A stretch of DNA of 64,000 nucleotides, from the NCBI RefSeq assembly GCF_900116105.1, contig NZ_FPAC01000001.1:300862-364861 (forward strand), written 5' to 3'. The DNA is from Paenibacillus sp. 453mf (GTDB lineage: Bacteria; Bacillota; Bacilli; Paenibacillales; Paenibacillaceae). Positions 54,605-63,307 of this stretch are shown here, in pieces. Below the pieces are notes generated by a model. That model worked only from the letters and a program-made list of their open reading frames with translations. It had not been told where the DNA came from and did no database searches. Both the position numbers and the translations under genes were made by a program. Each line of letters begins with the position of its first letter. Position 1 is the first letter of the stretch.

Positions 54605-54805
54605 AATTTCTGCCTAATCTGGCGGAGAGCGGGGGAACCAAAGTTAGCAGAGTGCTTGATTCGGTGTGAGAGCCGAATGAAACACGCTTGCATGGGGTGA
54701 ATTCTGAACCGAGGATTCATGTGGGAATCTCCATATGGAATCATCAGGAACAGATAGGACGACTCTCACCGTCCGAATCCGACAGCTAACCTCGTAAGCT
54801 GTACA
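54605..54805 (+). promoter_or_regulatory. c-di-AMP riboswitch (ydaO-yuaA type), first of two
   Basis: Conserved blocks of the ydaO aptamer in order: GGCGGAGAGCGGGGGAACC, AAAG, GGGGTGAATTC, then GTCCGAATCCGACAGCTAAC and CTCGTAAGC. The class binds c-di-AMP and usually stops transcription when ligand is bound. A terminator lies about 125 bases downstream, and GTACAGA/TCTGTAC with CTAAAGA/TCTTTAG between could form the competing structure. Confidence 0.92.
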
Positions 54806-54928
54806 GAGCTAAACTAAAGATGTGGAAGATACGCAAGGTTCTTCCTTCACTTCTTTACAGTGATTATTCTTTAGTTATCTTCTGTACGAACGTTTGAGAG
54901 AGGAATGATAAATCTTGTGAGCGATCAG

Positions 54929-54960
54929 CCACAGGGGTTTAGTCCTCTGTGGTTTTTGTT
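54929..54960 (+). terminator. Regulated terminator of the first c-di-AMP riboswitch
   Basis: CCACAGGGG (54929-54937) pairs with CCTCTGTGG (54944-54952), then T5. Confidence 0.88.
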
Positions 54961-54983
54961 TGTGCGCTGAATTTTTGTCGATA

Positions 54984-55105
54984 GCAAAAAGCGGGGGACC
55001 CAGATGTGGATGCTTCAGATCCATGGGGTGAATTTCATGGCTCTTGCCATGAATAGGGCAATCTCTCTTGTCCGAATCCGACAGCTAACCTCGTAAGCGT
55101 AAAAA
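54984..55105 (+). promoter_or_regulatory. c-di-AMP riboswitch (ydaO-yuaA type), second of two
   Basis: AAAAGCGGGGGACCC, CATGGGGTGAATTTCATGG, and TTGTCCGAATCCGACAGC with TAACCTCGTAAGCG are the same blocks as in the first aptamer. The core reads GGGGGACCC where the first has GGGGGAACC, and the aptamer is shorter. Its own terminator follows at 55179. Confidence 0.88.
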
Positions 55106-55178
55106 AGGGAGAGGCAGCAAGCCGCGTAGCATCTTTATAACAGGTCATGTTTTGCCATGTTCTGATATAAAGGTGGGA

Positions 55179-55220
55179 GAGCACCGGGCATGCCTTTGAT
55201 CTGTCGGTGTTCTTTTTTTT
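55179..55220 (+). terminator. Regulated terminator of the second c-di-AMP riboswitch
   Basis: GAGCACCG (55179-55186) pairs with CGGTGTTC (55205-55212) with one wobble; eight T follow. Confidence 0.85.
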
Positions 55221-55253
55221 GTTGTCTTTTTCTAAAACAGGGAGGATATTATT

Positions 55254-55670
55254 GTGATGAGTGATGAAGTTATTTTAGTTACGGCGCCGAATGAAGCCGC
55301 CAGAAATTTTATTCGATTATTAATGTACAAGAAGCTCTCTTTTGCTGTCCTGACAAATAGTGCGCAGGAAGAGAAGCAGGTCAAACGACTTGGAGTAGAG
55401 CACATTATACGTATGGATACTGCGTTTGCAAGTAAATGGCTGCTGCCTAATGCAACGGTAGGGCGTATTTTTATTTTTGAGAACAGCTTGAATCTGACCT
55501 GTCGGTTCTTGCAAATATGCAGACCATGGACACGTAAACCGATTACGATTATTACACAGCTGAATCATCCTCGCGGAGTATACCGCGGTATGGGTGCAGA
55601 CCACGTTATTTTTACAATCAAGGGCGAAGTTGGATTCTTGCTAAATGGCGAACGGGCTGCCGTTAATTAA
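55254..55670 (+). CDS. Small Rossmann-like protein under tandem c-di-AMP riboswitches
   Basis: A 138-residue alpha/beta protein without signal peptide: VILVTAPNEAARNFIRLLM, then FAVLTNSAQEEKQVKRLGVE and GRIFIFENSLNL. The alternation of hydrophobic strands and helices recalls a degenerate nucleotide-binding fold such as TrkA-N, but the Gly motif is absent. GGAGG is eight bases before GTG 55254; ATG 55257 is the alternative. Since c-di-AMP controls potassium, osmolyte and wall homeostasis, a role there is likely by context. No family is firmly recognised. Confidence 0.75.
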   Translation: MMSDEVILVTAPNEAARNFIRLLMYKKLSFAVLTNSAQEEKQVKRLGVEHIIRMDTAFASKWLLPNATVGRIFIFENSLNLTCRFLQICRPWTRKPITIITQLNHPRGVYRGMGADHVIFTIKGEVGFLLNGERAAVN

Positions 55671-55797
55671 TTGATCTGTACGTACACAGCAATAGAAGCA
55701 GGAGACTGCAGCTTGCAGCTAGTGTAGGTGCTTACGATACAGTTTGCGTAATTAGATATAGGGTTGATATACTGGAGTTAAAGAAAACATAGCATGT

Positions 55798-55829
55798 GAG
55801 ACTCGTGATATAACCATGGGTCTCTTTTT
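55798..55829 (+). terminator. Weak terminator after the riboswitch-controlled gene
   Basis: GAGAC and GTCTC arms around a 17-base loop, followed by T5. Confidence 0.5.
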
Positions 55830-55864
55830 CTATATTTACAGATGGAAAGGTTGAGAATGGCAAT

Positions 55865-56536
55865 ATGGGGAAATTTGATCATGTGAAATGGCTCTTTTTT
55901 GATATAGGAGATACACTCGTAAATGAATGGGTTCCCGTTGATCACATTATCGGTCAATTTGTAAAGGAAGCAAATGGACTTGGGTATAACATCACGATGG
56001 AGGACGTTCGCAGTAAATTTATTCAGAGCTATTCGAATTATATAGCTTCTCCCATGCAATACGCGATTTCAGAGCTCGTGCCTTCCGAGGAAGACAGAGA
56101 GTATATCAAGTCAAGGCTCAAGTTTCAAAAGGAGCTGGAAGAGCCGTATGCTGAAGCTAGGGCCGTTCTCAAACAGCTGGGTGAGCGCTACAGGATCGGT
56201 ATCATTGCCAATCAAAGTCCGGGTACGGAAGAGCGGATGGTGAAATATGGACTCCGTTCTTATGTGGATGTTATCGCTTGCTCGGCCGAACAGGGATTGT
56301 CCAAACCGGATATGCGCTTATATCAGTATGCTTTGAAAACAGCTGGAGCAGAGCCCAATGAATCCATCATGATTGGTGATCGAATTGACAATGACATTAT
56401 CCCAGCCAAGTCACTTGGGATGCTTACAATTCGAATTATGCAGGGTTACGGCCGCTATCAGCCTTCCACTGATGATAAGGATACGCCGGACTTTACTGTA
56501 AATGATCTAAGCGCACTGACTGCACTGCTTCTATGA
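55865..56536 (+). CDS. HAD-family hydrolase
   Basis: 223 residues. Motif I WLFFDIGDTLVNEW (Asp nucleophile, Asp acid/base at GDT), motif II GIIANQSPG, motif III Lys in GLSKPDMRLYQYAL, motif IV IGDRIDNDIIPAKSLG. The alpha-helical cap after motif I puts it in subfamily I with phosphoglycolate-phosphatase-like enzymes. The substrate is not predictable. The ribosome site is weak. Confidence 0.9.
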   Translation: MGKFDHVKWLFFDIGDTLVNEWVPVDHIIGQFVKEANGLGYNITMEDVRSKFIQSYSNYIASPMQYAISELVPSEEDREYIKSRLKFQKELEEPYAEARAVLKQLGERYRIGIIANQSPGTEERMVKYGLRSYVDVIACSAEQGLSKPDMRLYQYALKTAGAEPNESIMIGDRIDNDIIPAKSLGMLTIRIMQGYGRYQPSTDDKDTPDFTVNDLSALTALLL

Positions 56537-56554
56537 GCTATGAATCATAATACC

Positions 56555-56624
56555 GAGATTCTCTAAGCAGTGGATTTTGCAATATCCTCAGTCTAATAAG
56601 CTGTAGAGAATCTCAAGTTTATTT
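56555..56624. terminator. Hairpin between the convergent HAD and serine-hydrolase genes
   Basis: GAGATTCTCTA (56555-56565) pairs with TAGAGAATCTC (56604-56614) around a 38-base loop; a T-rich stretch follows. Confidence 0.6.
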
Positions 56625-56637
56625 TGGTTCAAGTGAC

Positions 56638-57552
56638 TTAGTCTAGAATAGGCAGAACTTCTTCCCACACCGCGTCAAGGATAGACTGTATACGATCTTC
56701 CTCGCTGTTAACAGCAATCACGGCTCTTCGATCTGGAATGATGACGAGAAGCTGACCGTGTGCCCCATCTCCTCGATAAGCTCCATGGGAACACATCCAA
56801 AACTGACAGCCATAGCCGAGCGACCAGTCTCCTTCACCGACAGAATCAATATGCTTGCGTGTCACAAATTTAATCCATTCAGCAGGCACCAGCTGTCTGC
56901 CCTCATATACGCCCTCGTCCAGCAGCAATTGACCGAATCTGCTTAATTCTTCAGTGCTGATCACGAGGCCCGCGCATCCCAGTGTGACCCCAAGAGGCGA
57001 GGTTTCCCATTCGACATGATGTATACCGAGAGGATCAAACAAACGAGGCTTCAAATAACGGTGGACAGTCTCAGCGACTGCTGCTTGAATCAACGCCGAG
57101 ATCATGAAGGTATCCCCGCTGCTGTAGGTGAACTGCTCACCGGGAGGTCTGTTCAGCGGCAGAGATAAGTAGTATTTGACCCAGTCCTTCTCAGCCAGTG
57201 ATTTCCTCTCTGGCAGCCATAGCGGAGGAGAGTCATGTCCCGAAGACATCCGAAGCAAATCGTAAAGGGTGAGCTCATCAGGAGAAGGGATCATAGGGTC
57301 CTGAGAGCGATAAGTTGTATTATAGTTAAAAAATTCACCAAGCTTCGTATCTAGTGAGAGCTTTCCTTCCTCAATGGCAAGACCAGCGGCCATGCTCGTA
57401 AACGATTTGCTGATCGAATGCTGCTGACGACGTATGTCAAGGTCCTGGTTCCATTCTCCAACCGTCCTGCCATCCTGCAGTACACGAATCGAAAAGACGT
57501 TTAAGTCTTGCGATCTAATCTTCTCCACAAAGCCGCTTAATGTACGTATCAT
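56638..57552 (-). CDS. Serine hydrolase of the class C beta-lactamase family
   Basis: 304 residues, without a signal peptide. The SxxK motif is SISK in QQHSISKSFTSMAAGLAIEE, and the YxN position reads YSSGD. HGQLLVIIPDRRAV near the C-terminus stands at the KTG-type strand. Such cytoplasmic members are usually esterases or peptidases rather than beta-lactamases. ATG 57552 with GGAGG upstream is chosen over 57585. Confidence 0.88.
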   Translation of the reverse strand: MIRTLSGFVEKIRSQDLNVFSIRVLQDGRTVGEWNQDLDIRRQQHSISKSFTSMAAGLAIEEGKLSLDTKLGEFFNYNTTYRSQDPMIPSPDELTLYDLLRMSSGHDSPPLWLPERKSLAEKDWVKYYLSLPLNRPPGEQFTYSSGDTFMISALIQAAVAETVHRYLKPRLFDPLGIHHVEWETSPLGVTLGCAGLVISTEELSRFGQLLLDEGVYEGRQLVPAEWIKFVTRKHIDSVGEGDWSLGYGCQFWMCSHGAYRGDGAHGQLLVIIPDRRAVIAVNSEEDRIQSILDAVWEEVLPILD

Positions 57553-57675
57553 AGGTTCCTCCATTCCTGTTCCGCCAGCAATCATCTGACTCAGGATACA
57601 TGAAAGTAAAAAGCTTCGAAACGTTTAGAATAGTGCTCTGAATTTCGTGAATTATGGTATTACAGGGGCATATGA

Positions 57676-59382
57676 AAGTCAATATCTCCAGGTAAGCTTT
57701 TTAGACTGTTTGAAATCGGATTTAACTACGTTCGATGGTATTATAAATTGAAGGATGACATGCTCGTCATCACGAATTTTACATCAGTGGACCGTCCAGA
57801 AGTTCAGCTTCAGATTCATTCTGAGAACGGCTGCAGCTATCGGTATTTGGTAACCAATCAGATGACAATGAATGTCAATGAATTTGAGGTACCCGTGCAC
57901 TGTAGAGAGAAAGAAAGCAAGTTGATATTTACAGCAGATTCATCTGCCGTAAATCATGAGGTGTACCCTGAGCTAACCCATGCAATGTGGATTGATGGCG
58001 CGGAATTTCAGATTCATGATGAGACTTGTCTTGCAGAAGGGGTAATGCCGGGTGATGCATCTCTGACTGTTTTACAAATTTCGGATAGCCAGAATTGGAC
58101 TTTAACGATGCAGGGATGGCTGGACGGTAAGTCACTATCCCCGGTTACTCCTAGTTTTACGGAAGAGAAAGAAAAGTATCGTGCATTTTTCCGCAGTGTA
58201 ATGAATGGGTTCCATTTGAAATTTCCTGATCAAGAGCGCTCTAAAGCGTTATTCAAAGTTAATTCCCTTGCCTGGTGGTATACGCATAATATGCTGGTTC
58301 ATTATTCGGTTCCGCACGGACTTGAACAATACGGAGGAGCTGCATGGGGGACGAGGGACGTATGCCAAGGTCCTGTGGAATATTTCATGGCGACACAGAA
58401 GTATGAACAAGTCCGAGATATTCTTAAAATGGTATATGCTCACCAATATAAGGACGAGGGAAATTGGCCGCAGTGGTTTATGTTTGACCGATATTACAAG
58501 ATCCAGCAGGAAGAAAGTCATGGCGACATTATCGTATGGCCTCTGAAAGTGCTCAGTGATTATCTAATTGCTACACAAGATTACAGTATACTGAATGAGC
58601 GGGTTCCGTATACGTTAAAGCACAGCTTTATTTTTAGCAAAGAAACCTATACAATTCTGGAGCATATTCAGAAAGAAATAGGATATATCCAGAATCATTT
58701 CCTTCATGATACTTACCTTTCGTCCTATGGAGACGGAGATTGGGATGATACGCTGCAGCCGGCTAATGCCCAGCTCAAGCAGTACATGGTCAGCAGCTGG
58801 ACAGTCGCTCTAACGTATCAAACGCTGCGGCAGCTGTCACGGGCGATGGAGTCTGTTCATGGTACCCTTGCCGAAGAGCTCCTGAGTATATCGGGAGGTA
58901 TTAAGCGGGACTTCCAGAAGTACATGCTGAATACGAACGTTATACCGGGCTTCATCTATATGGAGAATCCAGAGGAAATAAAGCCTATGCTCCATCCTTC
59001 CGATATGGAGACGGGGATTCAGTATCGTCTGCTTCCGATGACGAGAAGTATGATCGCTGAATTGCTTAGTCCGGAGCAGGCCGAATCCCATTACGAATTG
59101 ATTAAAAGACGTTTATTTTGCCCGGATGGCGTAAGACTGATGAACAGCCCCGCCTTTTATGCCGGAGGTGTAAGCACGCATTTCAAGCGGGCTGAGCAGG
59201 CGTCTAACTTTGGGCGTGAGGTTGGTCTCCAGTATGTTCATGCCCACATAAGGTACGTAGAGGCCATGGCAAAGCTTGGCTATAAGGATGAGGTGTGGAG
59301 CGGACTTGGTTTAATTAACCCGATTGGCATCACCGAAGTAGTTCCAAATGCTGAACTGCGGCAAAGTAATGCTAAATGGTAA
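57676..59382 (+). pseudogene. Truncated GH94-like / GH36-type large glycosidase
   Basis: An open frame from after a stop at 57675 to 59382 (568 codons). LAWWYTHNMLVHYSVPHGLE, AAWGTRDVCQGPVEYF, DEGNWPQWFMFDRY, YGDGDWDDTLQPAN and NPIGITEVVPNAELRQSNA are the (alpha/alpha)6-barrel motifs of glycoside phosphorylase-like proteins normally above 1000 residues. The N-terminal half is missing: the frame is homologous from its first codons and there is no ribosome site. The C-terminus stops shortly after the barrel. GDWDD keeps the catalytic acid, so the loss seems due to deletion. Confidence 0.65.
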
Positions 59383-59583
59383 GGAAGCAGAACCGATTCG
59401 GTTAGATCATCCATACGGGATGGCGGATTTCGGATTAAACGCGATATTCTGGAAGAAGAGCTGGATCAGCGGCAGAATGTAATTGATGTATATATGTGAA
59501 TCAATCATTAGAATTAAAATTGATATCAAAGAAAGCTCTAAGCAAAAACAAGGCTTGGTTACAAATGAGGGAGCATAGGACTA

Positions 59584-60549
59584 TTGGTCAGTATTAAGGA
59601 CATTGCCAAAAAAGCCGGGGTTTCTATTTCTACGGTCTCTTATGCCCTTAATGGGAGCAACAAGGTGACGGACGAAACAAGCTCTAAAATTCTGGCCATT
59701 GCCAAAGAATTGAATTATGTGCCTAATGCGGCGGCACGGAATTTGAAGAAGCAGGAGACCAAAATCGTTGGTGTATTTCTGACGGACTTCCGCGGGGACG
59801 TGTATGGTGATCTTCTTCATGGTATGAAGGGGATCAGTAATTTACAGGGATACGATCTGATAGTATGCAGCGGAGAACAATCTCACAAAATACTGCCAGA
59901 GCGGATGATCGATGGTGCAATTATATTGGATCAGATGTTTGCAAGCGAGGAATTGTTGAAATATGCCGATTTGGGTCATAAAATCGTTGTGCTGGACCGC
60001 GAGCTCGATCATCCGAACATTAATCAGGTGCTCCTTGATAATAAAGCAGGCGCTACGCTTGCGATGGAGCATCTGATTGAACTTGGGCACAAGAAAATCT
60101 ATGTGGTGACCGGTCCGGAAGGCTCTTATGATTCCATGCAGCGGATGAAAGCAGTGCGGATGGTTTCGGAGCGTTCTCAGGATGTGGAATGCATCGAGAT
60201 TAGCGGAAACTTCGAGAAGACCGGAGGAGAGAAGGCTGCCGATCAGATTATAGCTGAATACAAAGAGCCTGCAGCTGTGTTCTGTCTTAATGATGAGATG
60301 GCCATTGGATTATGGAATCGTATATCGGAGACTGATCTGAAGATCGGCGAGCATATCCATTTGATCGGTTTTGACAACATTGAGCTGGCAGGTTATATGC
60401 AGCCGAGGCTATCTACCATTAACTACTCTAAGCAAAAGTGGGGAGCTCTCGCCGCGGAGCAGCTCCTTAAGCTGCTCTCCGGAGATATGGTCGAGAATGA
60501 GCGGATATACGTAACTTTGATTAAAGGAGAGTCTGCTAAGCGAGTGTGA
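59584..60549 (+). CDS. LacI-family transcriptional regulator
   Basis: A 321-residue repressor. Helix-turn-helix and hinge: VSIKDIAKKAGVSISTVSYA, LNGSNKVTDETSSKIL, LNYVPNAAARNL; then a periplasmic-binding-like sensor domain with LIGFDNIELAGYMQPRLSTI near the end. Initiation at TTG 59584 after GGGAG. The truncated glycosidase gene just upstream may have been its target; this is inference. Confidence 0.93.
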   Translation: MVSIKDIAKKAGVSISTVSYALNGSNKVTDETSSKILAIAKELNYVPNAAARNLKKQETKIVGVFLTDFRGDVYGDLLHGMKGISNLQGYDLIVCSGEQSHKILPERMIDGAIILDQMFASEELLKYADLGHKIVVLDRELDHPNINQVLLDNKAGATLAMEHLIELGHKKIYVVTGPEGSYDSMQRMKAVRMVSERSQDVECIEISGNFEKTGGEKAADQIIAEYKEPAAVFCLNDEMAIGLWNRISETDLKIGEHIHLIGFDNIELAGYMQPRLSTINYSKQKWGALAAEQLLKLLSGDMVENERIYVTLIKGESAKRV

Positions 60550-60738
60550 TTGATAATTATCGTGTTTAATTTATACATAACAAGGTTAAGAAAAAAACAT
60601 AGGTAAGCGGATGGGGCAATAGATGTTGCATCAGATGATATATACAGCTTGCTATGGTTGGCTCTTGCCTTGTTTATGAATAACAGAGCAACGAGCAGTG
60701 CACGATAATCTAAGATTACAGAAGAGGGAGCGATTATA

Positions 60739-61158
60739 ATGGAAGCATTGTATACAGCAACAGCGACAGTACGCGGTGGCAGAGACGGTAAATTCGAAAC
60801 ATCGGATGGGGTATTGCGTCATGACTTGTCGACTCCAAAGGAGCTCGGCGGTGCAGGCGGCAATGCAACGAATCCGGAGCAGCTGTTCGCAGCCGGATAT
60901 GGAGCATGCTATGAGAGCGCACTTTCCAACATCGCCCGCAAAGAAGGCGTGAAGCTGAGTGATGTTGAAGTAACCAGCAACGTTATGATCGGTAAAGACC
61001 CGCAGGATGACGGCTTTCAGCTCGCTGTTCGTCTGGATGTCAAAATTCCGGGTATAGATCGTGCGCAGGCAGAGGATCTTGCTCAAAAAGCGCATGAGTT
61101 CTGCCCTTACTCCAAAGCGACACGCGGTAATATTCCGGTTGAGCTTAATGTAATCTAA
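60739..61158 (+). CDS. ohr: Organic hydroperoxide resistance protein Ohr
   Basis: A 139-residue OsmC-fold thiol peroxidase detoxifying organic peroxides with lipoyl-type reductant. Both catalytic cysteines are seen (GACYESALSNIAR and EFCPYSKATRGN), and TNPEQLFAAGYGACY is the family signature. GAAGAGGGAG-type site upstream. No ohrR regulator lies next to it. Confidence 0.96.
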   Translation: MEALYTATATVRGGRDGKFETSDGVLRHDLSTPKELGGAGGNATNPEQLFAAGYGACYESALSNIARKEGVKLSDVEVTSNVMIGKDPQDDGFQLAVRLDVKIPGIDRAQAEDLAQKAHEFCPYSKATRGNIPVELNVI

Positions 61159-61182
61159 GATCCATCCAATCGCGCTTAAGAT

Positions 61183-61223
61183 GCCGGGGCTCTTGCATAA
61201 TGCTGGAGTTCCCGGCTTTTTTA
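61183..61223 (+). terminator. Terminator of ohr
   Basis: GCCGGGG (61183-61189) pairs imperfectly with CCCGGC (61211-61216) and inner CTC/GAG; T6 follows. Confidence 0.8.
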
Positions 61224-61371
61224 TTGAAAATACAATGAAATATTTCAGATAGTAGGAAGGTTTCTTTATTTTTAGTGTATATGGATTTGACATCAGGGTT
61301 AAAATTCTTTAATATGACTAAGTACTAATGCGCTACGTGGCATGAATAAATTTGAAATCACAGGTGATTAC

Positions 61372-61647
61372 ATGTCTTATAGACCACAGATTGTAGACTT
61401 AACAACTGCCAGCCGAAATGAAGAAGCCGGACTTTACGAGTTTACAATGAAGCTCGCGGACGGAACACTGTGCCGTGTATTCTATTCCCGTGATAAGGAA
61501 TGGAAAATGACAAGCATCAGCCGTCTTCAGAAGACACCTTGTCCGGTATGCCGCAAAGACTTTATCTGCAAGTGCATGGAGAAGTTTGCAGGCGAGATCC
61601 ATGAGCAAATTCAAGATAATCAATTGATCGAACAAGCGACGAAGTAA
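61372..61647 (+). CDS. Uncharacterised 91-residue Cys-rich protein
   Basis: Starts MSYRPQIVDLTTASRNEEAG; the middle CRVFYSRDKEWKMTSISRL is beta-like, and TPCPVCRKDFICKCMEKFAG holds four cysteines that may bind zinc. ATG 61372 follows CAGGTG; an upstream frame from 61342 has no ribosome site. It has its own terminator. Function unknown. Confidence 0.75.
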   Translation: MSYRPQIVDLTTASRNEEAGLYEFTMKLADGTLCRVFYSRDKEWKMTSISRLQKTPCPVCRKDFICKCMEKFAGEIHEQIQDNQLIEQATK

Positions 61648-61665
61648 GAAGTTGCTTCGATGACA

Positions 61666-61698
61666 AGCGACTAGGAAGAGCATCCTAGCGCTTTTTTT
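61666..61698 (+). terminator. Terminator of the 61372 gene
   Basis: AGCGACTAGGA pairs with TCCTAGCGCT with one bulge; T7 follows. Confidence 0.85.
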
Positions 61699-61741
61699 CT
61701 ATATATAGGTATATGCATTCATTATAATACGGGAGAGATGA

Positions 61742-62158
61742 ATGATGCAGAATTATAACGACAAGCATATTGTCCTCATCGATGGGGTGTGTCATTTATG
61801 CCAGGGCATAACAAAATGGATTATTCAGCGGGATCCGGAAGGTGTATTTTATTTTGCATCGCTTCAGTCTGAAGTAGGAAGGCATTTACTGGAGCAAGGG
61901 GGACTATCCGTGGATGCGCTGGACACCTTTGTATATATTGAAAAAGGAATATATCACACGCGCTCAACGGCTGCGCTAAAGGTAGCCCGAAGATTGAAGT
62001 TTCCTTATTTCTTGGCTTATGGATGCATCATTGTACCGAAGTTTATTCGAGATAGAGTGTATAACCTAGTTGCCCGCAATCGATATCGCTGGTTCGGACG
62101 AGATGGGGAAGATGCCTGTATGCTGCCGACACCGGAAATTCGGGAGCGATTTTTGTAA
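61742..62158 (+). CDS. DCC-family thiol-disulfide oxidoreductase-like protein
   Basis: A 138-residue DUF393 protein. VLIDGVCHLCQGITKWIIQR contains the DxxCxxC motif giving the family its name; RYRWFGRDGEDACMLPTPEI is the usual C-terminus. Electron-transfer or disulfide chemistry is assumed for the family. GGGAGAG precedes ATG 61742; ATG 61745 is equally possible. Confidence 0.9.
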   Translation: MMQNYNDKHIVLIDGVCHLCQGITKWIIQRDPEGVFYFASLQSEVGRHLLEQGGLSVDALDTFVYIEKGIYHTRSTAALKVARRLKFPYFLAYGCIIVPKFIRDRVYNLVARNRYRWFGRDGEDACMLPTPEIRERFL

Positions 62159-62165
62159 TTACGCG

Positions 62166-62208
62166 TAAAAAATCCGTCCTTCAGAACATTTGAAGGACGG
62201 ATTTTTTT
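62166..62208. terminator. Bidirectional terminator after the DCC gene
   Basis: AAATCCGTCCTTC pairs with GAAGGACGGATTT; A and T runs flank both sides. Confidence 0.92.
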
Positions 62209-62310
62209 CTGAGCTGAGAAAGCTATTAGAGTTGTACATGCTGCTAGAGCTGTAAACTTTTCCGGATTAGTCGTGTGTGGCTAATAAATTCAAGCGGCAT
62301 CTCCACTGGG

Positions 62311-63063
62311 TTATTTTTTGGGTGCACGAAAACCGGCCAGTTCAGCCTCTTCTTCTGTACAGAACCATTCCTCAGGTATGGTTGCTGTGTATTGAGGGGA
62401 CTCCTTGGTGTGGTATATTTTCTCTCCGCTGGAGTTGATATTACCTTTGATAGTACAAGAAAGATCGGGCTGTTGACCGGAATAGTCATTAGGTGCACTG
62501 TCGTCATTTGAACCTGAGGCAGGTTCGGATTTGTATTTTTCCTTGTGGAAGCCGTCTTCCTGGACATAATTTTCATATTCCCATATTCCAATGGCTTTGT
62601 TCTGGCTGTCTTTCTGTATGGCTTCGAATTGATCTACATACCGCACATTCGGCGGATAGATATAGGCGACTCGTGCATAGCCTTGTTCAAGCAGTGATTC
62701 CTGAAGCATGACACCATCGACATACACATAAGCAAGCAGTCTAGAATATTTATCCCGATTGGGCCCAATGTCAAACTCCAGCTCGATCTGGTCTGCTTGT
62801 TCAAGCGCCTGTTTGGTATACTCTTTCGCTTCATTACCCAGAGGCTGAACACCAAGCTTCGGATGAGAGGTTTCCGGGGTATCCACGAGCAGCATACGAA
62901 CTGATTGGCTCTTGCCTTCGTACATGACATTGAATGTATCTCCATCTACGGCTCGATCCAGCGTAACGGGAACCCGTGGGAATTCATGTTCATCTTGCGG
63001 TGTACAACCCATCATGATTACGAAGATACATAGAATGCATAGGACTGCCCACTTCTTCGACAT
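62311..63063 (-). CDS. Secreted thermonuclease-family lipoprotein
   Basis: 250 residues. Signal peptide with lipobox MMGC, then a staphylococcal-nuclease fold (about 30-165): VDGDTFNVMYEGKSQSVRML, LLVDTPETSHPKLGVQPLG, NRDKYSRLLAYVYVDG with the catalytic Arg and Glu positions. After a Ser/Asn/Asp linker the C-terminal segment CTIKGNINSSGEKIYHTKES is the short motif often attached to extracellular nucleases. GTG 63072 is also in frame, but GGAGTG fits ATG 63063. Confidence 0.9.
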   Translation of the reverse strand: MSKKWAVLCILCIFVIMMGCTPQDEHEFPRVPVTLDRAVDGDTFNVMYEGKSQSVRMLLVDTPETSHPKLGVQPLGNEAKEYTKQALEQADQIELEFDIGPNRDKYSRLLAYVYVDGVMLQESLLEQGYARVAYIYPPNVRYVDQFEAIQKDSQNKAIGIWEYENYVQEDGFHKEKYKSEPASGSNDDSAPNDYSGQQPDLSCTIKGNINSSGEKIYHTKESPQYTATIPEEWFCTEEEAELAGFRAPKK

Positions 63064-63182
63064 ATTGATCACTCCATTCTAAGGTGTTGTTATGTAGGGA
63101 GCAGGCATCTCAATATTCTACTATATAATCAGAAAAAAGAGAACAAATGTTTGATTTGACAGAGAAGGATAATAAATTGTGC

Positions 63183-63292
63183 TTGCTCAGCATGGAATAT
63201 TATGCTAATCTATCAATAAATTAAACAGCACGTGACGGAAGCACCGTCCATTTTACCGTATGAGATACGGGAGATGGACGGTGCTTTTTTTG
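63183..63292 (+). promoter_or_regulatory. Promoter and leader hairpin with T run (possible attenuator)
   Basis: TTGCTC (63183-63188), 17 bases and TAATCT (63206-63211) may be a promoter. About 30 bases on, AGCACCGTCCAT (63240-63251) pairs with ATGGACGGTGCT (63274-63285), enclosing CCGTAT/ATACGG, and T7 follows. This is a complete intrinsic terminator placed only 15 bases before the next gene, with no gene upstream on the same strand. Confidence 0.55.
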
Positions 63293-63307
63293 TGCTCGAA
63301 GGGAGAG

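Noticed and set aside
54605..55105. Tandem glycine or T-box riboswitches
   Set aside because: No T-box sequence or glycine-riboswitch core; the GGGGGAACC and CCGAATCCG...CTAACCTCGTAAGC blocks are specific to the ydaO class.
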